The notes beneath the pieces are model-generated. The model did no database searches and was not told where the DNA came from. It worked only from the letters and a program-made list of their open reading frames with translations. Below are positions 1 through 8,384 of a stretch of DNA of 64,000 nt, piece after piece. Position 1 is the first letter of the stretch. Each line of letters begins with the position of its first letter. The stretch spans positions 2,959,001-3,023,000 of the forward strand of contig NZ_CP045302.1 in the NCBI RefSeq assembly GCF_009363155.1. The letters run 5' to 3'. The stretch is from Azotobacter salinestris. Lineage in GTDB: Bacteria > Pseudomonadota > Gammaproteobacteria > Pseudomonadales > Pseudomonadaceae. The translations under genes were made by a program, and so were the position numbers.

Positions 1-1
1 C

Positions 2-1408
2 GTGACGCGAACCCTCTACAGCACGCGCTTCGGGCCCGTGGTCGATCTGGGCGGGCACGATGCCGCCTTCGGCTGGAGCGCCGCCCGTGCGCTGGCGATC
101 CGCGACGTGAACACGGAGAACTTCCGTATCTTCCGCAACTTCTTCTACTGGAACCAGGCCAGGTCGCTCGACGAGTTCATCGCCATCCAGCGCCGCGAGG
201 CGGCGGTGCCCTGGGTCAACACGGTGGCGATCGCCCGCGGCGACGGGCGCGTCTGGTACGGCGACGTCGGCGCGGTGCCCAACGTCCCCGACGATCTGCG
301 CGAAGCCTGTTCCACGCCGCTGGCCAAGGGCTTCGCCCGCCTGGACCCGGCGACCCCCTTCCTGGACGGCAGCCGCTCGGCATGCGCCTGGCGTGTGGAC
401 GAGGAGGCGGCGCAGCCGGGCGCCATGCCGGCCCGCGCCATGCCACAGCTGCTGCGCGAGGACTACGTCGCCAACATGAACGACAGCTACTGGCTGAGCA
501 ACGTGCACCGGCCGCTAGAGGGTTTTCCCGCCGTGCTGGGCGGGGAGCGGCAGCCCCTGTCGCTGCGCGGGCGGCTGGGGCACCGGATCGCCCGGGAACT
601 CTCCGAAGGCGAGGCGCAGTCGGCGCAGGACCTGAGCCGCCGGCTGATGCAGGCGGTGCTCACGCCGCGCGCCTATTCCGCCGAGCTGTTCAAGGACGAG
701 CTGCTCGCGCAGGCCTGTGCACAGTCGGTGGTGGAGCTGGACGGCGACGACCTGGAGGCCGCTGACCCCGGACGCAGCGTCAAGGTCGGTCTGGCAACCG
801 AGAAGGTCGAGGTCGCCCAGGCCTGCGAGGTCCTGCGCCAGTGGTCCGGCAAGGGCGATCCCGACGCTCGTGGCGCCTTGCTGTGGGAGGCCTTCTGGAC
901 GCGCCTGGACAGGACGCCGGACGACACGCTCTATCGGGTGGCCTTCTCCAGTGCGGCGCCGTTGGACACTCCGCGCGCGCCGGGCACCGACGACGGCCGC
1001 GTGGCCCGGGCCCTGGCCGCCACGGTGCTGTCGCTGACCGCCAGGGGGCGGGCCCTGGATGCGCCGCTTTCCAGCGAGCGCTTCGTCGAGAGCGGCGGCG
1101 GCCGGCTGCCACTCTACGGCGGCTGCCACTCGGTCGGTTATTTCACCGTGGCGTGCAATCAGGAGGATGGCGATCGCCTGGGACCGGACGCCCTGGCCAA
1201 CAGCTACCTGCAGGTGGTGCGCTTCGGTTCGGACGGCGTGGAGGCGCACACGCTGCTGGCCCACGGCCAGGACGAGGCGGCGGTCGACAACGGCCGCGGC
1301 ACGGCGCCGGTGGCGCGCTATGCGCGCAAGGACTGGCTGCGCTTCCCGTTCCGCGAGGCGGACATCGCCCGCGACCCGGAGCTCGAGCGCCTCGTGCTGC
1401 AGCCCTGA
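2..1408 (+). CDS. Penicillin-acylase family (PvdQ-like) acylase, 3' part
   Basis: This is the C-terminal 468 residues of an Ntn-hydrolase of the penicillin/acyl-homoserine-lactone acylase family, cut by the window edge. The first codon is not the real start: the protein opens at RTLYSTRFGPVV, which in this family lies well inside the beta chain. The catalytic N-terminal serine of that chain and the whole alpha chain must be upstream. Family-like segments include NMNDSYWLSNVHRPL near residue 157 and GGCHSVGY near 371. Such acylases act in the periplasm. In fluorescent pseudomonads PvdQ removes the fatty-acyl chain from the pyoverdine precursor after export. A PvdE-like exporter starts 106 bp downstream on the same strand, so a role in maturing an azotobactin/pyoverdine-type siderophore is inferred from context. 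A quorum-signal acylase is the alternative. Confidence 0.8.
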   Translation: MTRTLYSTRFGPVVDLGGHDAAFGWSAARALAIRDVNTENFRIFRNFFYWNQARSLDEFIAIQRREAAVPWVNTVAIARGDGRVWYGDVGAVPNVPDDLREACSTPLAKGFARLDPATPFLDGSRSACAWRVDEEAAQPGAMPARAMPQLLREDYVANMNDSYWLSNVHRPLEGFPAVLGGERQPLSLRGRLGHRIARELSEGEAQSAQDLSRRLMQAVLTPRAYSAELFKDELLAQACAQSVVELDGDDLEAADPGRSVKVGLATEKVEVAQACEVLRQWSGKGDPDARGALLWEAFWTRLDRTPDDTLYRVAFSSAAPLDTPRAPGTDDGRVARALAATVLSLTARGRALDAPLSSERFVESGGGRLPLYGGCHSVGYFTVACNQEDGDRLGPDALANSYLQVVRFGSDGVEAHTLLAHGQDEAAVDNGRGTAPVARYARKDWLRFPFREADIARDPELERLVLQP

Positions 1409-1514
1409 GCGGGAAGGCGCGTCGCCCGGCCGCTGCCCGGCCGGCTAAACCGGGCGGCGGGCGATCCGTCTTGATCTGCAGTGCTTCTTCTTCCCTGCCA
1501 GAGGTGATCCATCC

Positions 1515-3176
1515 GTGCTCGTCCATCTGATCAGACAGTCCCGCCGCCTGCTGGCCGCCGCCGCCGTGGCGAGCGTCGTATCCGGGGTGTGCAGCGTGCT
1601 GCTCGTCACCCAGATCAATGCCGCGCTCACCGCAGACGGCCCGGGGCAGCGCGCCGCCCTGGCCTGGCACTTCGCGGGCATCGCCCTGGCGGCGATGCTC
1701 GCCCACATGCTCTCGTCGGTGCTGTTCGAGCGCCTGAGCCAGGGCGCGCACGCCGAGCTGCGGCGCTTCATCTCGGCGCGGGTGGTCGGCACCGATTTCC
1801 GTCGCCTGGAGGAGATCGGCGGGCCGCGGGTGCAGTCGGCGCTGTCCGAGCACAGCGCCAAGGTCGCCGAATTCTTCGTCAGCTTCCCGACCATCCTGGT
1901 CAACGCCATCGTCGTGGCCGGCTGCCTGGTCTACATGGCCTGGCTGTCCTGGCAGATATTCCTCGCCGCGGCCGTGGTCATCGGGCTGGGCTCGCTCGGC
2001 TACCACCTGGCCCATCTGCGGGCGATCCGCCACCTGGAGGTCGCCTCCAAAGAGCAGGACCGCCTGTTCGGCCATTTCCGCTCGCTGATGGAGGGCGCCA
2101 AGGAGCTGCGCCTGCATGCGCTCAAGCGCGCGCGCTTCTCGAAGGAGGTGCTCGGCGCCTCGATCGAGGACGTGCGCCGCGAGCGCACCCGCGGCATGTC
2201 GATCTTCGTCGTCTCGGCGGCCTGGGGCAATTTCCTGATCTACGCCTTCATCGGCCTGGTGCTGTTCGTGCTGGTCGGCGAGGTGCCCGACCGGGCGCGC
2301 ATCATGACCGGCTTCGCGCTGGTCTTCGTCTACATGGTGGCGCCGCTGGAGAACCTGCTGCTCGCCCTGCCGAGGGCCAATCTGGCCAAGGTCTCGGCGG
2401 CGCGCATCGACGAGATCACCCGCGAGTTGCAGCCGGGCGAGGCCGAAGCCCTGCCGCAGGCGCCGGCCGCGCTCGCCAGCCTGAGCCTGGAGGGCGTCTG
2501 CCACCGCTACTACCACGAGGCGGCCGACGAGGTGTTTACCCTGGGCCCGATCGATCTGGACTTCGCGCCCGGACAGCTCAACTTCCTGGTCGGCGGCAAC
2601 GGCAGCGGCAAGACCTCCCTGGCCAAGCTGCTGGTGGGCCTCTACCGGCCGGAGGCGGGCGTGATCCGGCTCGACGGCAAGGCGGTCGACGACAGCAACC
2701 GTGACGGTTATCGGCAGAATTTCTCGGCGATCTTCTCGGATTTCCACCTGTTCGAGCGCCTGCTCGATGCGCCCTCGGCCGAGCTGGACGCCCGCGGCAA
2801 CGCGCTGCTCGCCAAGCTCCACCTGCAGCACAAGGTGCAGGTGCGCGACGGCGCCTTCACCACGCGCTCGCTCTCCCAGGGACAGCGCAAGCGTCTGGCG
2901 CTGGTGGTGGCCTACCTCGAGGATCGGCCCTTCCTGGTCTTCGACGAATGGGCGGCCGACCAGGATCCGGTATTCAAGGATGTGTTCTACTGCGAGCTGC
3001 TCCCCGAACTGAAGGCCATGGGCAAGACCATGCTGGTGATTTCCCACGACGACCGCTACTTCCACCTCGCCGACCGCCTGATCCGCATGGAGAACGGCCA
3101 GGTGACGGCCATCGAGACACCGCCCCGGTCGCTGGCCGCGGCGCCGCAAACGACCGCTGCCGGCGTGCCGTCGTGA
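1515..3176 (+). CDS. pvdE: PvdE-like siderophore precursor export ABC transporter
   Basis: A 553-residue fused half-transporter of the cyclic-peptide export ABC family (PvdE/SyrD type), close to the usual length of about 550. The N-terminal half (residues 1-300) carries about six hydrophobic segments. The C-terminal half is the ATPase, with Walker A GGNGSGKTS near residue 359, signature LSQGQRKR near 452 and Walker B FLVFDEWAADQDP near 472. PvdE moves the acylated peptide precursor from the cytoplasm to the periplasm, where a PvdQ-type acylase works; an acylase gene lies immediately upstream. The start is a GTG. The stop codon overlaps the next gene's GTG start (GTGA), indicating translational coupling. 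The symbol is given by family resemblance; the exact siderophore is not identifiable here. Confidence 0.85.
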   Translation: MLVHLIRQSRRLLAAAAVASVVSGVCSVLLVTQINAALTADGPGQRAALAWHFAGIALAAMLAHMLSSVLFERLSQGAHAELRRFISARVVGTDFRRLEEIGGPRVQSALSEHSAKVAEFFVSFPTILVNAIVVAGCLVYMAWLSWQIFLAAAVVIGLGSLGYHLAHLRAIRHLEVASKEQDRLFGHFRSLMEGAKELRLHALKRARFSKEVLGASIEDVRRERTRGMSIFVVSAAWGNFLIYAFIGLVLFVLVGEVPDRARIMTGFALVFVYMVAPLENLLLALPRANLAKVSAARIDEITRELQPGEAEALPQAPAALASLSLEGVCHRYYHEAADEVFTLGPIDLDFAPGQLNFLVGGNGSGKTSLAKLLVGLYRPEAGVIRLDGKAVDDSNRDGYRQNFSAIFSDFHLFERLLDAPSAELDARGNALLAKLHLQHKVQVRDGAFTTRSLSQGQRKRLALVVAYLEDRPFLVFDEWAADQDPVFKDVFYCELLPELKAMGKTMLVISHDDRYFHLADRLIRMENGQVTAIETPPRSLAAAPQTTAAGVPS

Positions 3177-4495
3177 GTCTGCCCGGGCTTGGCGGGGCGG
3201 CCCGCGGCGGGCGCTGGCGGATCGACCGGCCGCTGCTGGTGCTGATCCACCGCTACGTGGGCCTGACGATGGCCGGTTTCCTGCTGGTGGCGGGCCTCAC
3301 CGGGAGTCTGCTGGCCTGGAACGAGGAGCTGGAGGCCGTGCTCAGCCCGGCGCTGTTCCGGGTCGCGCCGCCGGGGCCGGAGGCCAGGCCGCTCGACCCT
3401 CTGGTCCTGCGCGCGCGGGTGCAGGACCTGCACCCGCAGGCTTTCGTGGCGCGTGCGCCGCTGAAGGTGGAGCCGGGACGCTCCGTGACCTTCCGGCTCT
3501 TCGCGCTGCCCGATCCGGCTACCGGCGCGGTACCCGAGCTGGCCAACGACCAGGTCTTCGTCAATCCCTATACGGGCGAGGTGCTCGGCGCGCGCAAGTG
3601 GGGCGACATCACCCAGGGGCCGAAGAACCTGATGCCCTTCCTCTACCGCCTGCACTTTTCGCTGGCGCTGGGCAGCCTCGGCAGCTACCTCCTCGGCATC
3701 GTCGCCCTGCTGTGGACGCTGGACTGCTTCGCGGGCGCCTACCTCACCTTCCCGGCCCGCCAGCGCAACCGGGCGCAGCGCACGCCGGGCAAGGGCTGGC
3801 TGGCGCGCTGGTGGCCGGCGTGGCAGGTGCGCTGGACGGGCGGCAGCTACAAGCTGAACTTCGACCTGCACCGCGCCGGCGGCCTGTGGCCGTGGGCGAT
3901 GCTGTTCGTGCTGGCTTGGAGCAGCGTGGCCTTCAACCTGTCCGAGGTCTACGACCCGGTGATGAAGACGCTGTTCGCCCATCAGCCGGACGGGCCGGCG
4001 AGCCGCAATCGCGCCGCGCCGCAGCTCGAGCCGCGCCTGGACTGGTTCGAGGCGCGCGAGACCGGCCGCCGCCTGATGGCCCGGGAGGCGCAGGCGCAGG
4101 GCTTCGCCGTGCAGTGGGAGGACGCGCTCACCTACGATCCGCGCCAGGGGCTGTACAGCTACCGGGTGCACAGCGATCGCGACCTGTCGCAGCACTGGGG
4201 CAGCACCCAGGTGAGCTTCGACGCCAACTCCGGCGCGCTCGTCCAGGTCTGGCTGCCCACCGGCGCGGCCAGCGGCGACACCCTGCGCACCTGGTTCGTC
4301 AGCCTGCACATGGCGGCGCTCTGGGGCCTGCCGTTCAGGCTCTTGGTCTGCCTGCTGGGCCTGGCCGTGGCGATGCTGTCGGTCACCGGGACGCTGATCT
4401 GGTGGAGGAAGCGCCAGGGGCGGCTCAAGATGGAAGGCAAGCGGGCGGCCGAGAACGCATCCATCGCCCATGCGGCGAGGCTGGATGGGCAATGA
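3173..4495 (+). CDS. PepSY-associated TM-helix protein (probable siderophore ferric reductase)
   Basis: A 440-residue inner-membrane protein of the PepSY_TM family. The GTG start at 3173 is chosen because it overlaps the TGA of the upstream pvdE-like gene; an open frame upstream of it is only a shadow of pvdE. Four hydrophobic stretches are visible: residues about 28-52 (YVGLTMAGFLLVAGLTGSLL), near 165-195, near 240-260, and near 375-410 followed by WWRKR. Histidines at membrane edges (LIHRYVG, YRLHFSL, DLHRAGG, VSLHMA) fit haem or metal coordination as proposed for this family. In pseudomonads, FpvG, a member of this family, reduces siderophore iron in the periplasm. The same role is inferred here from the tight coupling to pvdE. 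Confidence 0.8.
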   Translation: MSLPGLGGAARGGRWRIDRPLLVLIHRYVGLTMAGFLLVAGLTGSLLAWNEELEAVLSPALFRVAPPGPEARPLDPLVLRARVQDLHPQAFVARAPLKVEPGRSVTFRLFALPDPATGAVPELANDQVFVNPYTGEVLGARKWGDITQGPKNLMPFLYRLHFSLALGSLGSYLLGIVALLWTLDCFAGAYLTFPARQRNRAQRTPGKGWLARWWPAWQVRWTGGSYKLNFDLHRAGGLWPWAMLFVLAWSSVAFNLSEVYDPVMKTLFAHQPDGPASRNRAAPQLEPRLDWFEARETGRRLMAREAQAQGFAVQWEDALTYDPRQGLYSYRVHSDRDLSQHWGSTQVSFDANSGALVQVWLPTGAASGDTLRTWFVSLHMAALWGLPFRLLVCLLGLAVAMLSVTGTLIWWRKRQGRLKMEGKRAAENASIAHAARLDGQ

Positions 4496-4564
4496 GGGTT
4501 GGATGATCGCAGTGTGCTGCTCGGGAATTGAGCCAGCCCTTCTGCGACGACTGCCCGCGCCCAT

Positions 4565-4660
4565 GGCGGGAAAGGCCTGCGGCCGTTTCCCGCCCTACGG
4601 GTCCAGCCCCAGCCGTGGGGTGGATGGCCACCCCGTGGAAAACCGCGCAGCGTTTTCCAC
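4565..4660. repeat. Pair of REP-like hairpins between convergent genes
   Basis: Two adjacent inverted repeats lie in the gap between the convergent PepSY and ATPase genes: GGCGGGAAA (4565-4573) with TTTCCCGCC (4586-4594), and GTGGAAAAC (4635-4643) with GTTTTCCAC (4652-4660). The loops carry GGCCTGCGGCC-like and GCGCAG-like sequence. Very similar hairpins occur near 59350 and 63870, so this is a dispersed intergenic repeat that may also act as a bidirectional terminator. Confidence 0.65.
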
Positions 4661-4734
4661 CGCTGCCATGCCCCGAAGGACCTGCCGCCATTCCCGACCG
4701 GTCGGCCAGCCGCAGCGTGGCGGGGGCGCATCCA

Positions 4735-5502
4735 TCACTGCGCCACGGCGATCGGATGCCCGCTGTCGGGATGCTGCAGCACACGCATCGGGATGCCGTG
4801 GATCGCCTCCAGGGTGGCCGGGTTCATCAGCGCGGACGGGCTGCCGCTGACCAGCAGGCGGCCGCCGTGCAGGGCGATCAGCCGGTCGCAGTAGCGGGCG
4901 GCCAGGTTGATGTCGTGCAGCGCCACCACCACGCCGAGATCCAGCTGCCGGCTGAGTTCGCGCAGGCGGGCGAGGGTTTCCAGGCGGCGAGCCAGGTCGA
5001 GCGCCGCAACGGGCTCGTCGAGCAGCAGATAGCGGGTGTCCCGCGCCAGCAGCATGGCCAGCCAGACCCGTTGCCGTTCGCCGTCGGAGAGCCGGTCGAC
5101 CCGCTGCTCGGCGAGGTCCGCGGTGTCGGTCAGCTCCAGCACGCGCTCGGCCTGCAGCCGGTCGCAGGCGGCGAAGCGCCCCAGCAGGCCGCGCCAGGGG
5201 TGGCAGCCGGAGCCGACCAGTTCGCGCACTCTCAGGGCGCACGTCGCCGGCACCCGCTGCGGCAGATAGGCGACCAGGCCGGCGAACTCGCGCGCCGACC
5301 AGGCGGCCAGCGGCCGCTCGTCCAGCCGCAGCAGGCCGCCGCTCGGCACCAACTGGCGGGCCAGCAGCCCGAGCAGGGTGGACTTGCCCGAGCCGCTGTG
5401 GCCGATCAGGCCGACCATCTGGCCGCGGGGAATCTGCAGGCTGACCGAGTGCAGCAGGGGCCAGCCTTCCAGGTGGAAGCTGACATCGTTCAGCTCGAAC
5501 AT
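4735..5502 (-). CDS. Iron-siderophore ABC transporter ATP-binding protein (FhuC/FecE type)
   Basis: A 255-residue cytoplasmic ATPase of an iron(III)-siderophore/haem/B12 importer. It has Walker A GHSGSGKSTLL (residues about 33-43), a Q-loop region AYLPQRV near 78, signature LSDGERQRV near 138, Walker B YLLLDEPVAALD near 157 and switch histidine VALHDINLA near 192. Length is normal for the FhuC family. The permease and binding-protein partners are absent: both flanks are repeats or transposon debris, so the gene is orphaned within the window, or its partners lie elsewhere. A near-perfect Fur box sits about 60 bp upstream of the start, indicating iron repression. Specificity for a particular siderophore cannot be read from the sequence. 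Confidence 0.88.
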   Translation of the reverse strand: MFELNDVSFHLEGWPLLHSVSLQIPRGQMVGLIGHSGSGKSTLLGLLARQLVPSGGLLRLDERPLAAWSAREFAGLVAYLPQRVPATCALRVRELVGSGCHPWRGLLGRFAACDRLQAERVLELTDTADLAEQRVDRLSDGERQRVWLAMLLARDTRYLLLDEPVAALDLARRLETLARLRELSRQLDLGVVVALHDINLAARYCDRLIALHGGRLLVSGSPSALMNPATLEAIHGIPMRVLQHPDSGHPIAVAQ

Positions 5503-5563
5503 CGGTCTCCGCTCTTGGTGACAGGGGTGCGGCGCTGTGTGAAGGCTTTGACTCTAATTCAGA

Positions 5564-5578
5564 TGATAATGCTTATCA
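5564..5578. promoter_or_regulatory. Fur box upstream of the iron ABC ATPase
   Basis: TGATAATGCTTATCA matches the 7-1-7 Fur consensus (TGATAAT-N-ATTATCA) at 14 of 15 positions. It lies about 60 bp upstream of the minus-strand ATPase start, where a repressor would block transcription. Confidence 0.75.
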
Positions 5579-5687
5579 ATTGTTTAATCGGCGAAACCTG
5601 TCTAGTGGCCTGAATCAGAAATTCGCATGAACTGATCGAAGCAGAGAAACCCTACTGAGAGGGTTGTCCAAGCTGCGGGAGACTGCC

Positions 5688-5808
5688 ATGGCTGACCCTC
5701 GTGCCGTATCGATCACGCTGTCCGATAGCGACCGCGCCACCCTGACGGACTGGAAACGGCGGCGCTCGACGGCCCAGGGGCTGGCCATGCGGGCGCGCAT
5801 CGTACTTA
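5688..5808 (+). pseudogene. IS630-family transposase, N-terminal fragment
   Basis: Starting at ATG 5688, about 40 codons read MADPRAVSITLSDSDRATLT followed by a WKRRRSTAQGLAMRARIV segment, the typical helix-turn-helix start of one IS630-family transposase type. Homology stops near 5808, where the sequence runs directly into the decayed outer-membrane factor gene on the other strand. The junction is a deletion or recombination scar, and it is where that efflux gene lost its 3' end. Confidence 0.6.
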
Positions 5809-5809
5809 T

Positions 5810-6461
5810 AAAGGAGATTGACCGTTGAGAGCCGTTCCTGCTGTGTCTGCACCTGCCGGTGTGCAACATCAAGGCGGGCTTGCAATCCGCGGATGCTGAT
5901 GTAAATGTCGGCGGTCTGCGCCGCCACAGCCAATCGTGTTGCGGCCGCGCCTGCCTCCGAAGCCTGGTACTCTGCAAGCGCCGTTTCGCGCCCACGACGC
6001 AGGCTGCCGGATATGTCCAGTTCCCAGCTCGCGCCAAGACTGGCTTCGTAGGCATTGCCGTAGCGGTCAAATCGGGCGTCGAGTTCAGAACTTGTCCCAG
6101 CGGCGTTTCAACCGACTGGTAGGCCCTGGCTGCTTGACCGCTAATGTTGCCGGAGGGCAACAAGGCGGCCACTCGCCGCCCCGAGTCCCGCACGCGCTTG
6201 AGCGACGCGAGCGGACGCCTGCGCGAGATCGAGGTTCTGCTCCAGCGCAAGTATCACGAATCGAGTTAGTTGCGGGTCGCCGAAACCCGTCCACCATGCG
6301 GCGAGATCGGCGCTGGCAGTGGCATGCCGTTGATCTACTGCCGCCTGGCCCAGATATCGTTCCGGCAAGGGCATGTCGAGGCGAACGTAGTCTGGACCGA
6401 TGGCGCAGCCTGCCGAGAGGCTGGCACTGATGAGCATGGCAAGGGTGCGCTTGGATAGCAT
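5810..6461 (-). pseudogene. NodT/OprM-type outer-membrane efflux lipoprotein, frameshifted and truncated
   Basis: The start at 6461 gives a lipoprotein signal (MLSKRTLAMLISASLSAGCAI) and the family opening GPDY, then WWTGFGDPQLTRFV and LALEQNLDLAQASARVAQARA. Homology then jumps between frames: LPSGNISGQAARAYQSVETP in a second frame (near 6180-6080), and AVAAQTADIYISIRGLQARL with VQTQQERLSTVNLLY in a third (near 5930-5815). It stops at the IS630 fragment. At least two frameshifts and loss of about the C-terminal half make it non-functional. It is divergent from the tetR/adaptor/pump genes, so it was the channel of that efflux system. The pump would now need another outer-membrane channel. Confidence 0.75.
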
Positions 6462-6503
6462 GGGCTTCTTCCGGAGCAGGAGATATGGCGAGCAGAATTA
6501 TAG

Positions 6504-6525
6504 TGACCATAATACATATTGGTCA
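6504..6525. promoter_or_regulatory. Operator for the TetR regulator (site 1)
   Basis: An inverted repeat TGACCA-N10-TGGTCA lies between the divergent efflux-channel pseudogene and tetR. A second site of the same 6-10-6 geometry follows tetR at 7199, which supports a common binding protein. Confidence 0.65.
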
Positions 6526-6565
6526 TATGTTTCCCCCTTTTAAGACTGGCAGTAAGCTGTAAACC

Positions 6566-7183
6566 ATGAGCAAAGCAGTCACTAATTCAGTTTCGGCCCG
6601 CGGCCCAGCCGATCACGAGGTGCGAGATCAGATCGTTGCCGCAGCTACCGAGCACTTCAGCCGGTATGGCTACGAGAAGACGACCGTCTCTGATCTCGCC
6701 AAAGCTATCGGCTTTTCCAAGGCCTACATCTACAAGTTCTTCGAGTCCAAGCAGGCCATTGGCGAGATGATCTGCTCGAACTGTCTGCGCCAGATCGAAG
6801 CTGAGGTCAGAGCGGCTGTTGATGACGCTGATCGACCGCCGGAGAAGTTGCGGCGGATGTTCAAGGCGATCGTCGTGGCGAGCCTTCGCCTGTTTTTCCA
6901 GGACCGTAAGCTCTACGAGATTGCGGCTTCGGCGGCAACCGAGCGCTGGCAGGCGGCGCTCGCTTATGAAGAGCGCATTCGGAAGCTGCTTCAGGACATC
7001 TTGCAGGAAGGTCGGCAAACCGGAGACTTCGAGCGCAAGACGCCCCTCGATGAAACCGTGATGGCGATCTATCTGGTCATGCGTCCTTACCTCAACCCGC
7101 TGCTCTTGCAGCACAGCTTCGACTACACCGACGAAGCGCCCGCCCAGCTGTCTGGCCTGGTGCTGCGCAGCCTGTCGCCCTGA
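6566..7183 (+). CDS. TetR-family repressor of the RND efflux genes
   Basis: A 205-residue TetR/AcrR-family regulator. Residues about 20-70 form the DNA-binding domain (VAAATEHFSRYGYEKTTVSD, then a recognition helix with GFSKAYIYKFFESKQ). The rest is a helical ligand-binding domain of unknown inducer. It sits between the divergent outer-membrane-factor pseudogene and the adaptor/pump genes, the normal position for a local repressor. Two inverted repeats TGAC(C/T)A-N10-TGGTCA, one on each side of the gene (6504-6525 and 7199-7220), are the likely operators and would allow autoregulation plus control of the pump. Confidence 0.88.
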   Translation: MSKAVTNSVSARGPADHEVRDQIVAAATEHFSRYGYEKTTVSDLAKAIGFSKAYIYKFFESKQAIGEMICSNCLRQIEAEVRAAVDDADRPPEKLRRMFKAIVVASLRLFFQDRKLYEIAASAATERWQAALAYEERIRKLLQDILQEGRQTGDFERKTPLDETVMAIYLVMRPYLNPLLLQHSFDYTDEAPAQLSGLVLRSLSP

Positions 7184-7198
7184 GACGAGGAGGCTTTG

Positions 7199-7220
7199 TG
7201 ACTATTGACTATTTTGGTCA
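7199..7220. promoter_or_regulatory. Operator for the TetR regulator (site 2)
   Basis: TGACTA-N10-TGGTCA matches site 1 in half-site sequence (one difference) and in spacing. It lies between the tetR stop and the adaptor start, and would give the adaptor/pump genes their own repressible promoter. Confidence 0.6.
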
Positions 7221-7265
7221 CTAGATTCAGAGTGGAGTCCTGACCGATTCGTCGATGGGACTCTC

Positions 7266-8384
7266 ATGCTCCGACGCCGCCTCCTTGCATCTACCGTCAT
7301 CTGCGCCGCATTGCCGCTTGCGTTGGTCGCCTGCGGCGAAAAAACACAATTCGATCCACGCACCGAAGCGCCGCTGGTGCGTGCCGCCATCGTTCAAGGG
7401 GCAATCCCTGCGTCACGCTCCTTCACCGGGACCGTAGCTGCTCGAGTCCAGAGCGACCTGGGCTTTCGCGTCTCCGGCAAGGTGCTGGAGAGGCTTGTAG
7501 ATACGGGACAAACCGTCAAACGCGGTCAGCCACTCATGCGCATCGATCCCGTCGATTTGAAGCTCGCAGCGCATGCGCAGCGGGAGGCTGTCGCTGCTGC
7601 GCGAGCGCGGGCGCAGCAAACGGCTGAGGATGAATCCCGCTACCGCAACCTGCGCGGAACCGGCGCGATATCGGCTTCGGCCTACGATCAGGTCAAGGCT
7701 GCGGCGGATGCCGCCAAGGCCCAGCTCAATGCGGCCGAGGCCCAGGCTGAAGTTGCCCTCAACGCGACACATTATGCCGAGTTGGTGGCCGATGCCGATG
7801 GCATCGTCATGGAAACGCTGGTCGAACCCGGCCAAGTCGTCAGTGCCGGACAAGTCGTGGTGCGCTTGGCTCATGCCGGACCCCGTGAAGCGGTTATCCA
7901 GTTGCCGGAAACCCTGCGCCCTGCGGTCGGTTCCGCCGCACAGGCCACGCTCTTCGGCAAAGAGGACGTTAGCGTTCCGACCAAGCTCCGGCAGCTATCG
8001 GATGCCGCAGACCGACTGACCCGCACCTTCGAGGCGCGCTATGTGCTGGAAGGGGAACTGGCCAACGCGCCGTTGGGCACCACGGTCACCCTCCGGCTCC
8101 CGGATGGGCATTCCTCCGCGCAAGGCGGCTTGCAGGTGCCGATCGGCTCCCTGTACGACGCAGGGAAGGGGCCAGGGGTATGGGTGATCCATGGCGAGCC
8201 GGCAAAAGTCTACTGGCAACCGGTCGCGGTCCAGAACCTGGACGATGAGGGTGCGTGCATCACCGGTCAGCTCAAGCAAGGCGAGCGGATAGTCACGCTC
8301 GGCGCGCACTTGCTGCACGACGGCCAGCAGGTGCGGGTGGCTGGTCAAGCCGCCGTCGCGGCGGCCGAGGGAGTCCGCCCGTGA
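7266..8384 (+). CDS. RND efflux periplasmic adaptor (membrane fusion) lipoprotein
   Basis: A 372-residue HlyD/AcrA-family adaptor. The N-terminus MLRRRLLASTVICAALPLAL ends in a lipobox LVAC, predicting a lipoprotein anchored in the inner membrane. A lipoyl-like half-motif (FRVSGKVLERLVDTGQTVKR near residue 70), a helical hairpin rich in Ala, Gln and Glu (about 100-165) and the second lipoyl half (ADADGIVMETLVEPGQVVSA) follow in the usual order. It bridges the pump to an outer-membrane channel. The stop overlaps the GTG start of the pump gene (GTGA), so both are translated as an operon. Confidence 0.9.
   Translation: MLRRRLLASTVICAALPLALVACGEKTQFDPRTEAPLVRAAIVQGAIPASRSFTGTVAARVQSDLGFRVSGKVLERLVDTGQTVKRGQPLMRIDPVDLKLAAHAQREAVAAARARAQQTAEDESRYRNLRGTGAISASAYDQVKAAADAAKAQLNAAEAQAEVALNATHYAELVADADGIVMETLVEPGQVVSAGQVVVRLAHAGPREAVIQLPETLRPAVGSAAQATLFGKEDVSVPTKLRQLSDAADRLTRTFEARYVLEGELANAPLGTTVTLRLPDGHSSAQGGLQVPIGSLYDAGKGPGVWVIHGEPAKVYWQPVAVQNLDDEGACITGQLKQGERIVTLGAHLLHDGQQVRVAGQAAVAAAEGVRP

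Noticed and set aside
1143-3149. Very long minus-strand frame across the acylase and exporter genes
   Set aside because: High GC keeps antisense frames open; the sense strand has clear ABC transporter motifs.
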